Shown piece by piece: positions 47,664 to 59,857 of a DNA stretch of 64,000 nucleotides. Below the pieces are notes generated by a model. It searched no databases and was not told the origin of the DNA. It saw only the letters and a list, made by a program, of their open reading frames with translations. Origin of the DNA: Acanthacorydalis orientalis (taxonomy: Eukaryota > Arthropoda > Insecta > Megaloptera > Corydalidae). A program made the position numbers and the translations under genes. The number at the start of each line of letters is the position of its first letter. Position 1 is the first letter of the stretch. Where the stretch lies: positions 12,831,512 to 12,895,511 of the forward strand of contig CM068313.1 in the NCBI GenBank assembly GCA_034766995.1, given 5' to 3'.

Positions 47664-47959
47664 ATATATATATATATATATAAGTATATATTATTTATAT
47701 AACGTTTGACTACAATAGTGAAGATGTCGTTCAACAAACTCGGTTCCGAAAATACGTACGTCCGAATCGCAAGAATTTCCAATAATTTTCCTGCACATGT
47801 GTGTGTATGTACGTTCGCGTGTGTACGTTTTTTTTTTGTCTATCTTCTTCGCTCTCGTGTCTGTTACGACGTTGCGCAGGTACCTTTACAACACTAAAAA
47901 CACCGAACATTTTGTTTGTCGAGATAAAAATAAATATATAAAACATAATAAAATATATT

Positions 47960-48160
47960 TAAGCGTTCGGGAATGAATGTGGGGACGCGCTGAAGCCAAT
48001 ATAAAATTCGAATGCGAGTGCCATGTGTCTTCCGGGACGACGGATATGCGGGACGAGGGGATACATTGATGTACGGTTGTAGTCACTCAAAAAGACGGGA
48101 CCACTAATTCAGTCTTGAAATAAACATTCGTACTGCAACGCAAACTCCACGCTCTGTCTG
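47960..48160. other. GC-richer islet
   Basis: About 200 bp with repeated GGGACGA-type sequence and many CpG dinucleotides, ending in TCTG/TATG short repeats at about 48155-48178. It follows the duplicated block at 46.5-47.7 kb. No recognisable gene. Confidence 0.15.
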
Positions 48161-48258
48161 TCTGTCTGTATGTATGTCGTTTTAATATACACTTAGCAGT
48201 GTTGAGCGGAGAAAAAAATTAAATCAGATTTTATTAAAATAAATCAACACTACGTACA

Positions 48259-48294
<36 letters not shown>

Positions 48295-49524
48295 ACATTA
48301 AAAAATAAAAAATAACTATTAAGATAAATAATTTCACTGCAAGAAAGTAAAAAATAGAAAGCCAAACACTGTATTAATATTTGAAAAACTAGTTTAGAAT
48401 CTGGAATTTTATCTTATTAGAAAAATATCAAGTTAAATTGTTTTATTGTATTAATTTTCGAACCGATAATAAATAATTATTATGTTAATCCAATTTTACA
48501 AATATGAAAATATATTTAAATTTTAAAGAAATAATAATGTTATAACTGCATTTTTAAATAAAAAAAACATTTTAATAAAAATGTTTTATTTTTAAAAACA
48601 ATTTCCATGCTACACTAAATCAAACACATGTACATTTATGCTCCTAGTTGATTATATTTAAAATCTGAAATCAATCTATTTTTAAAAACGTTCTAATGGC
48701 AACTAACAAAGTAAGACATTTTTTCTCTCGAAACTAATGAAAACAAATCGAAAAACTTTGTCCCCCTACACTGTACAAAACTTAAACACACAATGAAAAA
48801 TCATGGATAGACCACAGAAGTACCAAAAAAAAAATATATATATAAGAGAGACATAAAAATGAACACGCGCGTGCAGCATTATTCATCCCGAGGGGATTTA
48901 AATGAAAACAAACGATTTCTTTTTTATATATCATTTTACGTGCATCGGATGAAAAACAACGAGAAGAATAGTACAAGGGAGAGGGTGTAAAAATATATAT
49001 CGGTAAGACATGCGAAACCGGCACTGTACCACTTTCAGAAATCAATTTGTTCGAAACATTACGGAAAATGTGTCCATTAGTTTAAGTGTGTTTTGCTTTA
49101 AGTGTTTCTTTACATGTACGGACACGATGTTCTTGTAATGTATGATGTTTGTTTATAAAGAAGAATGGAAAATGTAGTTTTGAAACGCGAAAATGTAGTA
49201 TGAAGTCAGAACATTAATTACATTAAATATATATATATATATATATATACATATGAAAAGAAATATAACAGAATAATTTCTAATGATTTTATTTGATTTA
49301 AAAAAAACATTACGTTCCTCTAAAGAAACTAATACTGTTAAATAAATTTCCAGTAAATGATCAAAGTGCAATGTTTTTTTAAAAAATAAAATCTTTAATT
49401 TCACAGATGGACGAGTGGGTTGTAACATGACCGGCATTTATTTACTAAAATGTTCAGTAATTATTAAATTCGATTAATATAAAAAAAAGAGATTCATTAA
49501 CATTTTAATATTAAACTTTTTGTC

Positions 49525-49725
49525 GTCTTTGCAGTACTATTATTCTCAGAGCGCAAAAGTACAGAAAAATATTTCATTTTTTTGAGATTGTTTTATATCT
49601 TAGCGCTCTAAGGATAACAAGAGGCATCGTCATCGAAATGCGCATTAATAACAATTAAAAATTAGCAATAATGATTTATTGAACATTTCTGACTAAAAAT
49701 GAAATTAGCCACAGTGTCAGAACTT
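49525..49725. repeat. Foldback repeat with central AGCGC modules
   Basis: The minus module CTCAGAGCGCAAAAGTACAG (49544-49563) faces the plus module TTAGCGCTCTAAGGATAAC at about 49599. Downstream are ATCGTCATCGAAATGCGC, the core and CCACAGTGTCAGAAC. It shows how the two arms meet in the middle of the element. Confidence 0.6.
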
Positions 49726-50701
49726 TATTGAAATTATACTGAGTATAAGTTTCATCTAACAATGATACAATGTCTACTGATGAACGTTCTAAATGTGAAA
49801 TTAAAACTGAAATCAAAATTACTGGATAACTACGGATAATTGAAAAAAAAAATTATAAGTACTTGTACGTTGGTAGATTATTTGGGGTTTCAGAGCGCGC
49901 CAAGTAAGGTCATCAGTGTTGGAACACAAATACGGAATAAAAATACCCCCCGTTTGTACATCCGCGTTCGGATCAGTCTTTATTTCGAGCGCACAATTCT
50001 GAGTGCCAAATTCTATGACCAATTTATTTAAAATATTTACTCTCTCAGAGAACGTTAAAATACACCTGTGAAAGGATCCGAACTACTAAAATACCTAATC
50101 TTGATTGGCAAAAATGTATAAATAGAACAAAAAGAGATAAAATTGTTAAAGACAATAACACGTTTAAAATTCGACTAAATACAAAAAAAACAAGCAAGAT
50201 AGATTTTTATTTTTCTACTCATTTAAAATGATCGTCACTTGACACGTGTACTACTACAACCACTGAATAAATCACTTAACGTCGGAGTTCGTTTTTTCAT
50301 CACTAGATACAAGGATGAAACGCTTTATAACTTAATTAAAAAAAAGTACGCAGCACTAAATAAATTAATTATCTTAATGCCGTTTTTAAATTGTATCATT
50401 TTATCATTTTCACAATTATCCAATTATATTTTTAAACATTTCGTTTTTTTTACATTCAGATGGCGAGTATTATTTTTAAAAAAACAGTTTTATACAGTTA
50501 TTGTTTAATTATTTTGATAATAACTTTATATTATGTAATGAATGTGTCTAATTCCAATTAGTTTTATTTTTATGATTTACAAAAATAATTACATGGAAAA
50601 ATTAATAGTATATTTGATATATAATAGAATATCTGACAAAGTAATCCTTAAATCTGAATAAAAATTAAAAAATACGAAATAGCACTTTATAAAAGAAACT
50701 A

Positions 50702-51049
50702 TTAGGTTGGTAGGAAAATAATTACGGTTTTTGTTTTCTGAATTCTCACCTTATTTTCTTTCAATCAATGTCATTTCATCATGTTCATGTTAATAACATT
50801 TTAAAGAGTATTTTTTGGTCTGTTTTGGTTACATCGACTTTGGTTTTATTATTAATTTTGATTCAAATTGGGCTATTGAATTAAAGATGAAAAAGAAGCA
50901 AATAAGAGCAATTTTTCTATGAGTTAAAAACGGGTGGTAAAGCAGTAAAAACTGCTTGTAAACTAAATGATATTTTTGGTATGGGTACTACTAAGGAAAA
51001 CACGATGCAATAATAGTTTCAAAAATTTCGTGCTGGAGAAGAGAGCTGA
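50702..51049 (+). mobile_element. Truncated mellifera-type mariner (5' end only)
   Basis: Starts with TTAGGTTGGTAGGAAAATAA after a TA (50700-50701), then a leader and an N-terminal transposase remnant (MKKKQIRAIF, with stops) closely similar to the copies at 28.7 and 59.3 kb. Similarity stops at about 51049, where a 30-bp tandem repeat begins. No 3' inverted repeat was found downstream. Confidence 0.8.
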
Positions 51050-51150
51050 GAATGGTCGATTTCAATCATTTATTTTTCGGAATGGTCGATTTCAATCATT
51101 TATTTTTCGGAATGGTCGATTTCAATCATTTATTTTTCGGAATGGTCGAT
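51050..51150 (+). repeat. 30-bp tandem repeat (3.3 copies) at the mariner breakpoint
   Basis: Exact period of 30 bases, with the unit beginning GAATGGTCGATTTCAATC and running to TTTTTCG. The three copies appear identical. Read in the local plus-strand frame it would give a ten-residue repeat, NGRFQSFIFR. The first bases resemble the GRPS-coding linker region of the adjoining mariner, suggesting the array arose by local duplication inside the element. Confidence 0.95.
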
Positions 51151-52049
51151 AAAATATTTTTTATGTAAACGGGGGTAACATTAACGTTATTTATTTGATC
51201 TGAATTTTTCATACTTATTCGAATCAATTAAAATCATGGCAAATACTTTTGAATTTATTCGATTATGACGCGGAACTGCGCCATTTTTGATAAATTTCAC
51301 AGTGTTTTTTATTAAGAACAACAACTATTTTTTATTGTAAAGAAATACATGAATTTAAAATCAGAAAACTTTCAAATATTTTTATAATACGAATAATAAA
51401 TTGAAAATGTTGACTATATATGAAAAAAAAGGTTATATAAATACAGACCTGATTTGATATTCACTCAAAAGATTTTATATTCTTTACATCAAAGCACATA
51501 AATCGAATTAAGAAAGAATGTCAGTTTGAATGGACGTAAATGGAAACAAAATAAGTAATATGTAGAAAGACAACATCAACCATTTATAATATTCGAATGG
51601 AACATAAATAATAAAACAGTTTATAATTCAATAGAGATACGGTTTGAGAATGTTTGTTCAGAAAGAGAACGGTTATGAAATTAGAAAAAAAATGTCATGC
51701 AACGAATGCCGTCGTAATAAGAAATATGTAATTGTGGACAAATTGACCGACGATGATTCTTGACAACGTGACAACAATCCCAATTAACATTTACCAGGAG
51801 ACTCATCAACACAAATGTCATGTGCAGCGCGTAACAGAAACACTTTCAGCAATTATCTTTGTGCCAGCAACTGTTCACATAAGCGGGTTCTTTCTCAACT
51901 CACGTGCGCCTACATGTCTAAATATATATATACCTATCTATTTCTAAGCATATACTTGAACCTATATAAGAGACTTTTAGATAACACATTAATTTGAAAT
52001 ACATTTGTGTAGTAAAAAATGTTTTATTAAATTTTCTGTACCATGGTGC

Positions 52050-52600
52050 CCTAAACATACTAGCATCGTCATAAAAATACCTACATTAACAATCAAAAAT
52101 GATGATAATTTGATCAAAATTGATAATAATTGAAAATTTTTGATCAGATAGTTTTTAGGGTGAAAAAGAATTCATTCGTAAAAATAAATTAGACATAAAT
52201 AGAATCATTATCCAACGTTTACAAAATTAAAAATAATTTTATGCTGTAGTAAAAAAGTTAAATGTTGTGAAGAAACAATTTGCAGACATTTTTTTATGAA
52301 ATAACATTAAAAAAGAGAAAAAATAGCCAGTTTTCACTTAGACGTTTTCAAAAACGGACTGACAATATCAAGTATAACAAGTTATTCTTTCAAACATTTA
52401 AAATATCATAATTAAATGTTTAAGCACTCTACACAAATTCAAATCCATAAATCAATTTTAACTCCCTATAAACCAAACATTTTTCTGTTTAAAATGTTCT
52501 ACAATGTATGATTTTATAGAATAATTATTTTTCCGATTATTGTTTATGCGTATTCAACAGCAATTCCGTCATCTTTACAGGGTCAAGATATTGAAAAATC
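52050..52600. repeat. Foldback repeat cluster (two copies)
   Basis: Plus half at 52050-52190 (CATCGTCATAAAAATACC, ATTTTTGATCAGATAGTTTT) and minus half at about 52440-52600 (AAATGTTCTACAATGTATGA, then TATGCGTATTCAACAGCAAT and CGTCATCTTTACAGGG). Confidence 0.5.
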
Positions 52601-54430
52601 TTAAAATTTAGTGCAAATTAGGGATCTATTTTTCTTAAAAAAACGTGTGTGCTTTATGATGAGTGAATGTCCATTAATGAAACGCTTTTTCTGAAATGTT
52701 TTTCAAAAAAACAAATCATTTTTCTAGTTAATAATATCAGTATGTAAACTGCATTGACTCGATATTTAGATTTCAATTTAATAAAGAATTTGTGAACAGA
52801 CGTTTTAAGAATTTCGCTATTTTTTTAAAAAAGGAATGAATGATGCGAAGCAATTAAATATAACCACGTGAAATACATATTCATTGATGTTGTATTTTGA
52901 TCAAATTGACTTAAATATGTATTTATACTGAGTGTAAAAATAGAAATCAAGGATTTTTCAAAAATCAGTTTACTAAATATTACAGTTTTGTGTTTTCTTG
53001 CAGTTTCTTTTATATTATTTTTGTATATAAACTTAATTTGTATTTAATAATCAGTTTCTCTACAATTTTAAAAAAAGAAACGTTCCATTTTTTTCAGATA
53101 ATAGAATTATATTTTAATTAGAATTATATTATTATTAAGTGATTACAAATTGTCTCTCTGATAAAAATTTTACATTAAAAAATCAGATTTTATTTTATTA
53201 TCATCATTCTGTATCATATATGTTTCTGCGAAATAAAAATTAGATAAGAAAGTTACACTAGAGTTTTTGAAACTGAGGTTAAAATCATTATCTCAAATAT
53301 TTTTTTCAGTTCTCTTCCAAATTACTTTTTCTGATAGAAAACAGTCAAGATCAATTACTGATCATTTGTGATTAAACATTTTTTATGGTTTGCAGGGTGA
53401 TTGAAAAGGTAAAAAAGTACAAACTATTTTTGTAAAAAAAAATTTTTCTATTCGTTATGATCAAGTTTATTTCAGAGAAAAATAATAATTATCTATTTTT
53501 ATACAAATGATTCCGTTGAAGTATTATGTAAGTGGTTTTGATCTTAGTGAAACATTTATGTATTTATATGTTAGGATTAGTGATGGCTCTTGAACTATCC
53601 TAAAAGAAGTTTGTTGCTTAGATTATCAATAAACTATTTAAAGATGTTTTAAGATTCGAAACAAATCGTACAAGATATATGCACAAGTCATTTACCAGTA
53701 TCAAGACCACCCAGACAATTTACATATAAAATTTGGCAACATTTCATATTAAGTTAGACATTGGTATAAATTATCAAGTTTAATCCATTTCAAATTGATG
53801 CGAAATTTATAATATTTAATATTACTTTTCTAAAAGTTGGAATTTAACTGTTTTAATTAACATGTTTTTTAATAAGAAACATTTCTTAATTTTTAAAACA
53901 TAATGAGAAAAATTTATACCTTCTGATGTACAACAAAAGGTTAATAATTTATTATATTTATGCAAGTAGATAATTGTTTAAAAATGAATATTTACCACGA
54001 TTTACATCATGTTAGACATTAAAATTATTATTGTACTTTAATCATAATTTATAAAATTTTAAGTGTATACTTTAGGTATGTACTTAAGACACTTAATAAA
54101 AATAAATAAGTGCATAAAATAAAACATTAACGTCGAGTTACTGTGTGATTCTTGGGAAGCCGGTTTCAAGCGGATTACCCTGTAAATTCGTTTAACAATG
54201 TTTTTATTTCATGTCGGGATTAATTCATTCAATATTGAATGTACTATGCATCATCTCTCACATAATAAAAATCAGTTTTTTAAGCACAGCTATATGAAAT
54301 ATTATTTATTTATTTTTTGTTTTGAATGTATTTAATTTTTATAGACCTATTATATATTTATATCTTGGCAATTCAGCCCGTTTTTATGTACTAAAATTTC
54401 TAAAATTTCATAAATGAAAATTGTATTTCG

Positions 54431-54471
<41 letters not shown>

Positions 54472-55984
54472 GTAAATATAAATATATATGTGTGAATATA
54501 ATATATAGACATTTACATAAAAATGTATGTATGTATAATAGTAACGTGTATGAGAGAGAAAAATTATATACGAGGTCCCGAGGGAGACGGGTGTGTTTCA
54601 AAAGTGACACATCATGTTTCACTGTCGCATTGGGACGACTGCATCACATTTTAAGTGCTATATTTAAGGTTTTGTGTGTTGGCTGTGTGTGTAACGTACG
54701 GCGGGAACTAAAATATTAGTATCCGGTCGCTCAATTAACCTCTTTTTTGTTTGTGAACGCGACGCCACATTTTCAAAATTAATTGTCAATGGCGTTTAAG
54801 ATAATTAAAAGTATGCGGTTATGACTTTAACAATTCAATTACGGACTCGGCAATATTTATAAAAATTAGTATTTAAACGCATTCGAATTATATTTTTGAT
54901 TAGACTTATTACTGTTAGTAAATAGATAACTATTGAAATAAATATTTTTATTTGTGATTTTTGCGATACATACAAGATGCTTCACATAAAGGAGAGTCTT
55001 AGACAAGTACTTGACATTATACTATTTTTAATTAGAAATCCGCGACCGCGTCGAAAGATATTTTAGAATTGTATACTTATAAAAGCCTTGTTTATTTGTC
55101 CTCAAATTTTAAAAAGTCTCGGTATAAAAAGAAATATATATATATATATATATTTGTTTCCATATCTATGAATTCATTGATATGTTGTTCTGACGGTTTT
55201 CATCCTTAAGGATTATCTGATTGTTTGTTCTCAACTAGTTTCACCTTCAAGTAAATGTTAGAGACTCGTTTTTAATATCTAGAGTCTATGGCATCTACTT
55301 GAAAATGACACACATGCCGAGACTAGTTTTGGAAAATAGCTACTCAGATGTTACAAAAAAATCTGTTTAGACTTTTATTATAATATATGAATAAGTTATT
55401 AAAATATTGTTAAGAATGGGGCTGTATTAAAACGATTGTTGAAAATCAAATTTGTGAAAACGAAAACATGTATTTATTCTCATTAAAATTTTCGTTTAAA
55501 CATAAAAATTATAGGGACGGAATTAGATGTCTACAACGCCTAAAATGAAAAATTCAAAGGGATAAAATAACAAAACGAAACAGAAATATGTAGAAAAACG
55601 AATGATATAGAACCATATTGTAGTGATATAGTACATAGTTTTAAATTGTACTATTTATAACAATTCCACGAGAAATGAAAGTAAATAAATTGATATAAAA
55701 TAAACTAGAAAGAGATAAGACGGCAGCAACTACTAGTTTTTTTGTACTAGTATTTTCCAATAGTTTCAATTTTTAGACCTGTCTTAAAGTGACTTTTTTT
55801 TAGAAATACAACACTTTCATGGTTACTATTTTTATAAAATGAATATTTGACTGTTTTAAAAAATTTTTATACTCTACAAACGTGAAAAATCTTTAAAATG
55901 AAAAAAAAATGTAAGAATACACCGCTTTTTCATTTTGTAAAGTTAATTATACTGAAATATACAAAAATTTGAATAGTATTATCA

Positions 55985-55985
<1 letters not shown>

Positions 55986-56032
<47 letters not shown>
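55986..56032. repeat. (TA)n microsatellite
   Basis: 47 bp. Confidence 0.9.
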
Positions 56033-56035
<3 letters not shown>

Positions 56036-56099
56036 TGTAAGTAACCACATAAAAGGGAAAGAAATAATAATAAATGTCAGTTTTGCTTAAAAATAAGTG

Positions 56100-56530
56100 G
56101 AGAACTTCCATTTTCGAGTGTATATAAACCTCTCACACATAAATCTCTGTGATGAACGACAACACAATACGGGGCGGTAGTGAATCCACTATATAAAACA
56201 CTACAGTGATGTATATTGCAGAACAGACAAACCACCCTACGTGCGTCTATTCGATTCCCGGAGGTAATTAAATTTGGATTAATCTGACGCAGGCGGGGGC
56301 TGAACGCGCGTATACGGATCTCAGTAATACGGCGTTATCCCCGGAAAAGGGTGCATCGGGTCATTTACTTCCCTCCGGTGGTGGCGAAAGGCGTTGTTGT
56401 GGGGTGTTTGATGACTTCGACTTGTGTTCATATGGGTGGTGTAAAGGATTAGTTCGAGTACTACTTTGTCTGTTTATCCTACGTATGTAGTGAATTAGTG
56501 AATTGAATTGTAAGAGCGGTGCGTTTTTAA
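56100..56530. promoter_or_regulatory. GC-rich islet with K50 homeodomain-type sites, candidate enhancer
   Basis: Unusually complex and GC-rich for the region, especially 56270-56460. It contains the palindromic core GGATTAATC (56276-56284), the preferred site type of Otx/Bicoid-class (K50) homeodomains. No conserved coding frame; a 65-aa minus-strand ORF is unremarkable. The enhancer role is inference from composition and motif. Confidence 0.25.
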
Positions 56531-57234
56531 TGGAGATGTTATTGTTGATTTCTATCACTACTTATTGCTGATTGTACAAATGTATATACATAAATACAAA
56601 CAAATATAGAGTTAGATACCGAAAAATACATAATAAAAATAAACTCACAGAAAAAAATATACATTTCAGTTAACTAAGTCCTAGGAGAATTAAAATCATT
56701 AATTTATTAACAATTGAGCGATATTAAACTTGTGTGCCCTGTAATGACCAATAACCTGGTAGTTTTATATTTAAATATCAAGCATATTTGCAAATAAAAT
56801 GTTTTTATTGAAACTTTTATAGACATTATTTACATTTTTAATAAAAATGAAAAAGAAAAAGTTTCTAATATTTGAATACTAAATTAAAATCGGGTCTGAT
56901 TTAATTATCTGCAGAATTTATTTTTTAAAAGAATTAGAATTCAAGTTATAAGATTGGTTCTGAGTTCCTGTCATGAATTCAGTTCGGAATAGATTATGAT
57001 CGTTGCTTGTATAAATAATATTATTTTGTTCGAATATTCACAGTTGAGTTATTAACATTGTATTTTCGATACATCTGGTTTCAGTACTTGTGTGATACTT
57101 ATGTACTTTTACACTGATATTAAGCTGATATTCTCATCAATCTTACATAAAACATTCAAATATTTGAGGATTATAAGTGATTAGAGTGGTTGTATTGAAA
57201 TACAATCACAATATAGTTCCCTGTAGCTTGGCTA

Positions 57235-57360
57235 GTTGATGATTATGGTATCGAAAGGCATATAAAAAAAATGATCAAAAATGATAAATCAGTTGTTGAT
57301 CAGAAAAAAATTGTGGTTTGTAAGATAAACTAAAAATTCATTTATAAAAATATTACAATG
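57235..57360 (+). repeat. Foldback repeat, plus-orientation half
   Basis: GATGATTATGGTATCGAAAG, AAAATGATCAAAAATGATAA, TTGTGGTTTGTAAGATAAAC. Confidence 0.5.
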
Positions 57361-58252
57361 CGTTTAATAGGCTCTTTATTCACTATTTGATTTGATTAAT
57401 TTTTAATTTAGTGCTTTCTTACTGTAATTTTTTATTTAATATACTGGGCTACAACATGTATTATATTTTATTTTCATTTAGTATTATAATTATTCAAGAA
57501 TTGATAAGTAAAAACTATTACTAGTGATACTAGCAGATGTAACGTATTCTGAGTAGTTTAAAAAAATATTTAAGAAGTGATAAATTGAATAACTCTCGCT
57601 CACTGTGTATAAATTGTAATATAATATCGACGATGTGTTTTTGATGAATGTAGATGTCAAATAAATTCGTTTAAATATAGAAACACATATATAACGAACT
57701 AATATTTACAAGAAGCGAAATCAAATAATTCAGTAAATGAAACCATACGTTTCTTGTAAAAGCAATCCATAACGTGTGATTGAAAATAAGACATAGATTA
57801 CATCGACGTACACAACCGTGTGTAGAGACCCACTCAATGTTGATTTCCTGTGGGATTCATTTCTCTCTAAACGATGTCGCACACTCGCCAAGTGGAAAAA
57901 AATACTTTGTTCGTCTTTATTTTCTGTACGGTGAAATAAAGAATATAAACAAACAAATATAAAATCAGTCGCTCGTTATAAATACTGTACAAAATGTACG
58001 CCATTAACATACCTAACTGATGGTGTTTTCGTGCGAGTGTGACACTTGCTAACACACACTGTTAAATTTCACACAGGCGTGTTGAAATTTAAAATTCTAT
58101 CGATAAATATAAATGGATATGTGTACGTTTACGTATACATATCTGTGTGTGTGTGTACGTACTTTTTTTTCTTCTATTTCTTATGGAAAGTCGTATCGAT
58201 AAAACGTGTAAAATATATGAAGATTATGTACATATATATTTTACATACATTA

Positions 58253-58254
<2 letters not shown>

Positions 58255-58304
<50 letters not shown>

Positions 58305-58354
58305 AAAACACATGTATAGAAAATATTTACTCATGTTTCGATTTTCTTAATATG

Positions 58355-58406
<52 letters not shown>
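58255..58406. repeat. Two (TA)n microsatellites
   Basis: Runs at 58255-58302 and 58361-58406 separated by about 58 bp of AT-rich DNA. Confidence 0.9.
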
Positions 58407-58407
<1 letters not shown>

Positions 58408-59316
58408 CCAAATACCCGAGGTATAAGTGATTGTATAAGTGAAAATGTGATTTACAATTGAGATTATTTCGTATGAATTACCTCAAGTTGTTGATGTAAA
58501 TGCAACGTATAATTTAAATTTAAAATAAAATACATTCTGAGAAAACAAAGCGTATATTTAAACACCATTGTTCTATCTGATATATGAGCAGACTATTTTT
58601 TTCGATCTGGAACTGTGTTTTTCTATATAATTACACTGAAATCATTCATTCATATTATTTTAAAATGTCAAACTTCGTACATACATACATATGAAAATAT
58701 ACGATTAGAATATTGTATGCTCAAGTATAAATCTGACTGTTGTTTTAATATATAATCGGATATATTACCACGAGATTTATACAAAATTCCATAAAATTCT
58801 TCTTTAATCGTTTAGAATCGGAGAAGAGAAAAGGTGCTAAAATTTTTTAATAAATATTTTTTGATTTATGGATATTCTTTTATCGTAAACAGAATAAAGA
58901 TTGCAAATTTGTCGGTTACAAGGGAAAAAATATTAATTCAGGTTAGCCATTAGAAATTTCACATCTATCTCATATTTCGTGGAAAATCGTTGATAATATC
59001 GTAATAAATCATAAATAATGAGATTAAAATATGAAAAGAAATCAATCAAAGAAATGTTTTCCAAATTCAAAAAATCTATTCACTCATTTTTTAGTATGAA
59101 GAAAAAATAAGAATGGTACTTCACATGTATTTCTTCTAGACATGACAGAAATAAAAATCATTGCCAAATTTAGAATTAGAAAAAATTCTGGAAATACTGC
59201 AAGAGTAAAAAAAGACAGAAGCGATGTAAACAATATGAGAGCTATTAGATTTGACTTTTGATTGTCTAAGAGTAGAAAAAAAAGGAAAATTCAAAATACC
59301 AACACAACCAGTGTTA

Positions 59317-59857
59317 TTAGGTAGGAAAATAATTGCGGTTTATGTAGATGTCAAGTTTTTTTGAATTCCTAGCTGTTTTAAGTGATCCAGAACTATTGGA
59401 TGACTAACGCCAAACTTTTGTGTAAACTCTCGAAATGTGTTGGGTCTGGTTCTGATTCAACTAACACCTTCAGTTTGTTGTTATGAAGAAGGACGATCGT
59501 GACCTTCTTCATCTTCAAGGCTCTCATTTTCAGCATGAAATTTTGGAATCACCATTGCACCATACGTTCCTTACAGTACCCAGCACCAAAATCGTTTAGT
59601 TCACGAGCAGTCTCTGATCCCTTACCACACGTTTTTAACTCATACAAACATTTTACTCTTATTTGTTCCTTTTTCATCTTTCACCTGAATTTCAAGCAAA
59701 ATTAATAACAAAACCAAACTCATTATTACTAAAATACAGATCGAAAAATGCACTTTAAAATGATATTAACATGAACACAATGAAATGACACGTTCATTGA
59801 AAAAAATAAGGTTAGAATTCTTAAAAAAAAACCGTAATTATTTTCTCATCAGCGTAA
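59317..59857 (-). mobile_element. Internally deleted mellifera-type mariner (541 bp), inverted
   Basis: Left end TTAGGTAGGAAAATAATTGC; right end, read on the reverse strand, TTACGCTGATGAGAAAATAA. TA duplications flank both sides (59315-59316 and 59858-59859). The minus strand encodes a degraded N-terminal transposase region starting MKKEQIRVKCLYELK and ending in VSHPIVLDHLKQ, then the 3' terminus; the catalytic region is missing. The deletion is similar to, but not identical with, that of the copy at 28.7 kb. Confidence 0.85.

Larger units (their letters stand above)
51160..59314. other. Gene-free AT-rich stretch
   Basis: Foldback repeats, TA tracts and the GC-rich islet at 56.1-56.5 kb; a smaller GC-richer patch at 54.55-54.78 kb. 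No coding exon could be identified on either strand. Confidence 0.6.

Noticed and set aside
51050..51150. CRISPR-like array
   Set aside because: The 30-bp units are directly adjacent with no spacers, and the context is an animal genome; it is a minisatellite.
56240..56268. tRNA B-box-like ATTCGATTCCCGG
   Set aside because: No A box at proper distance and no cloverleaf could be drawn.
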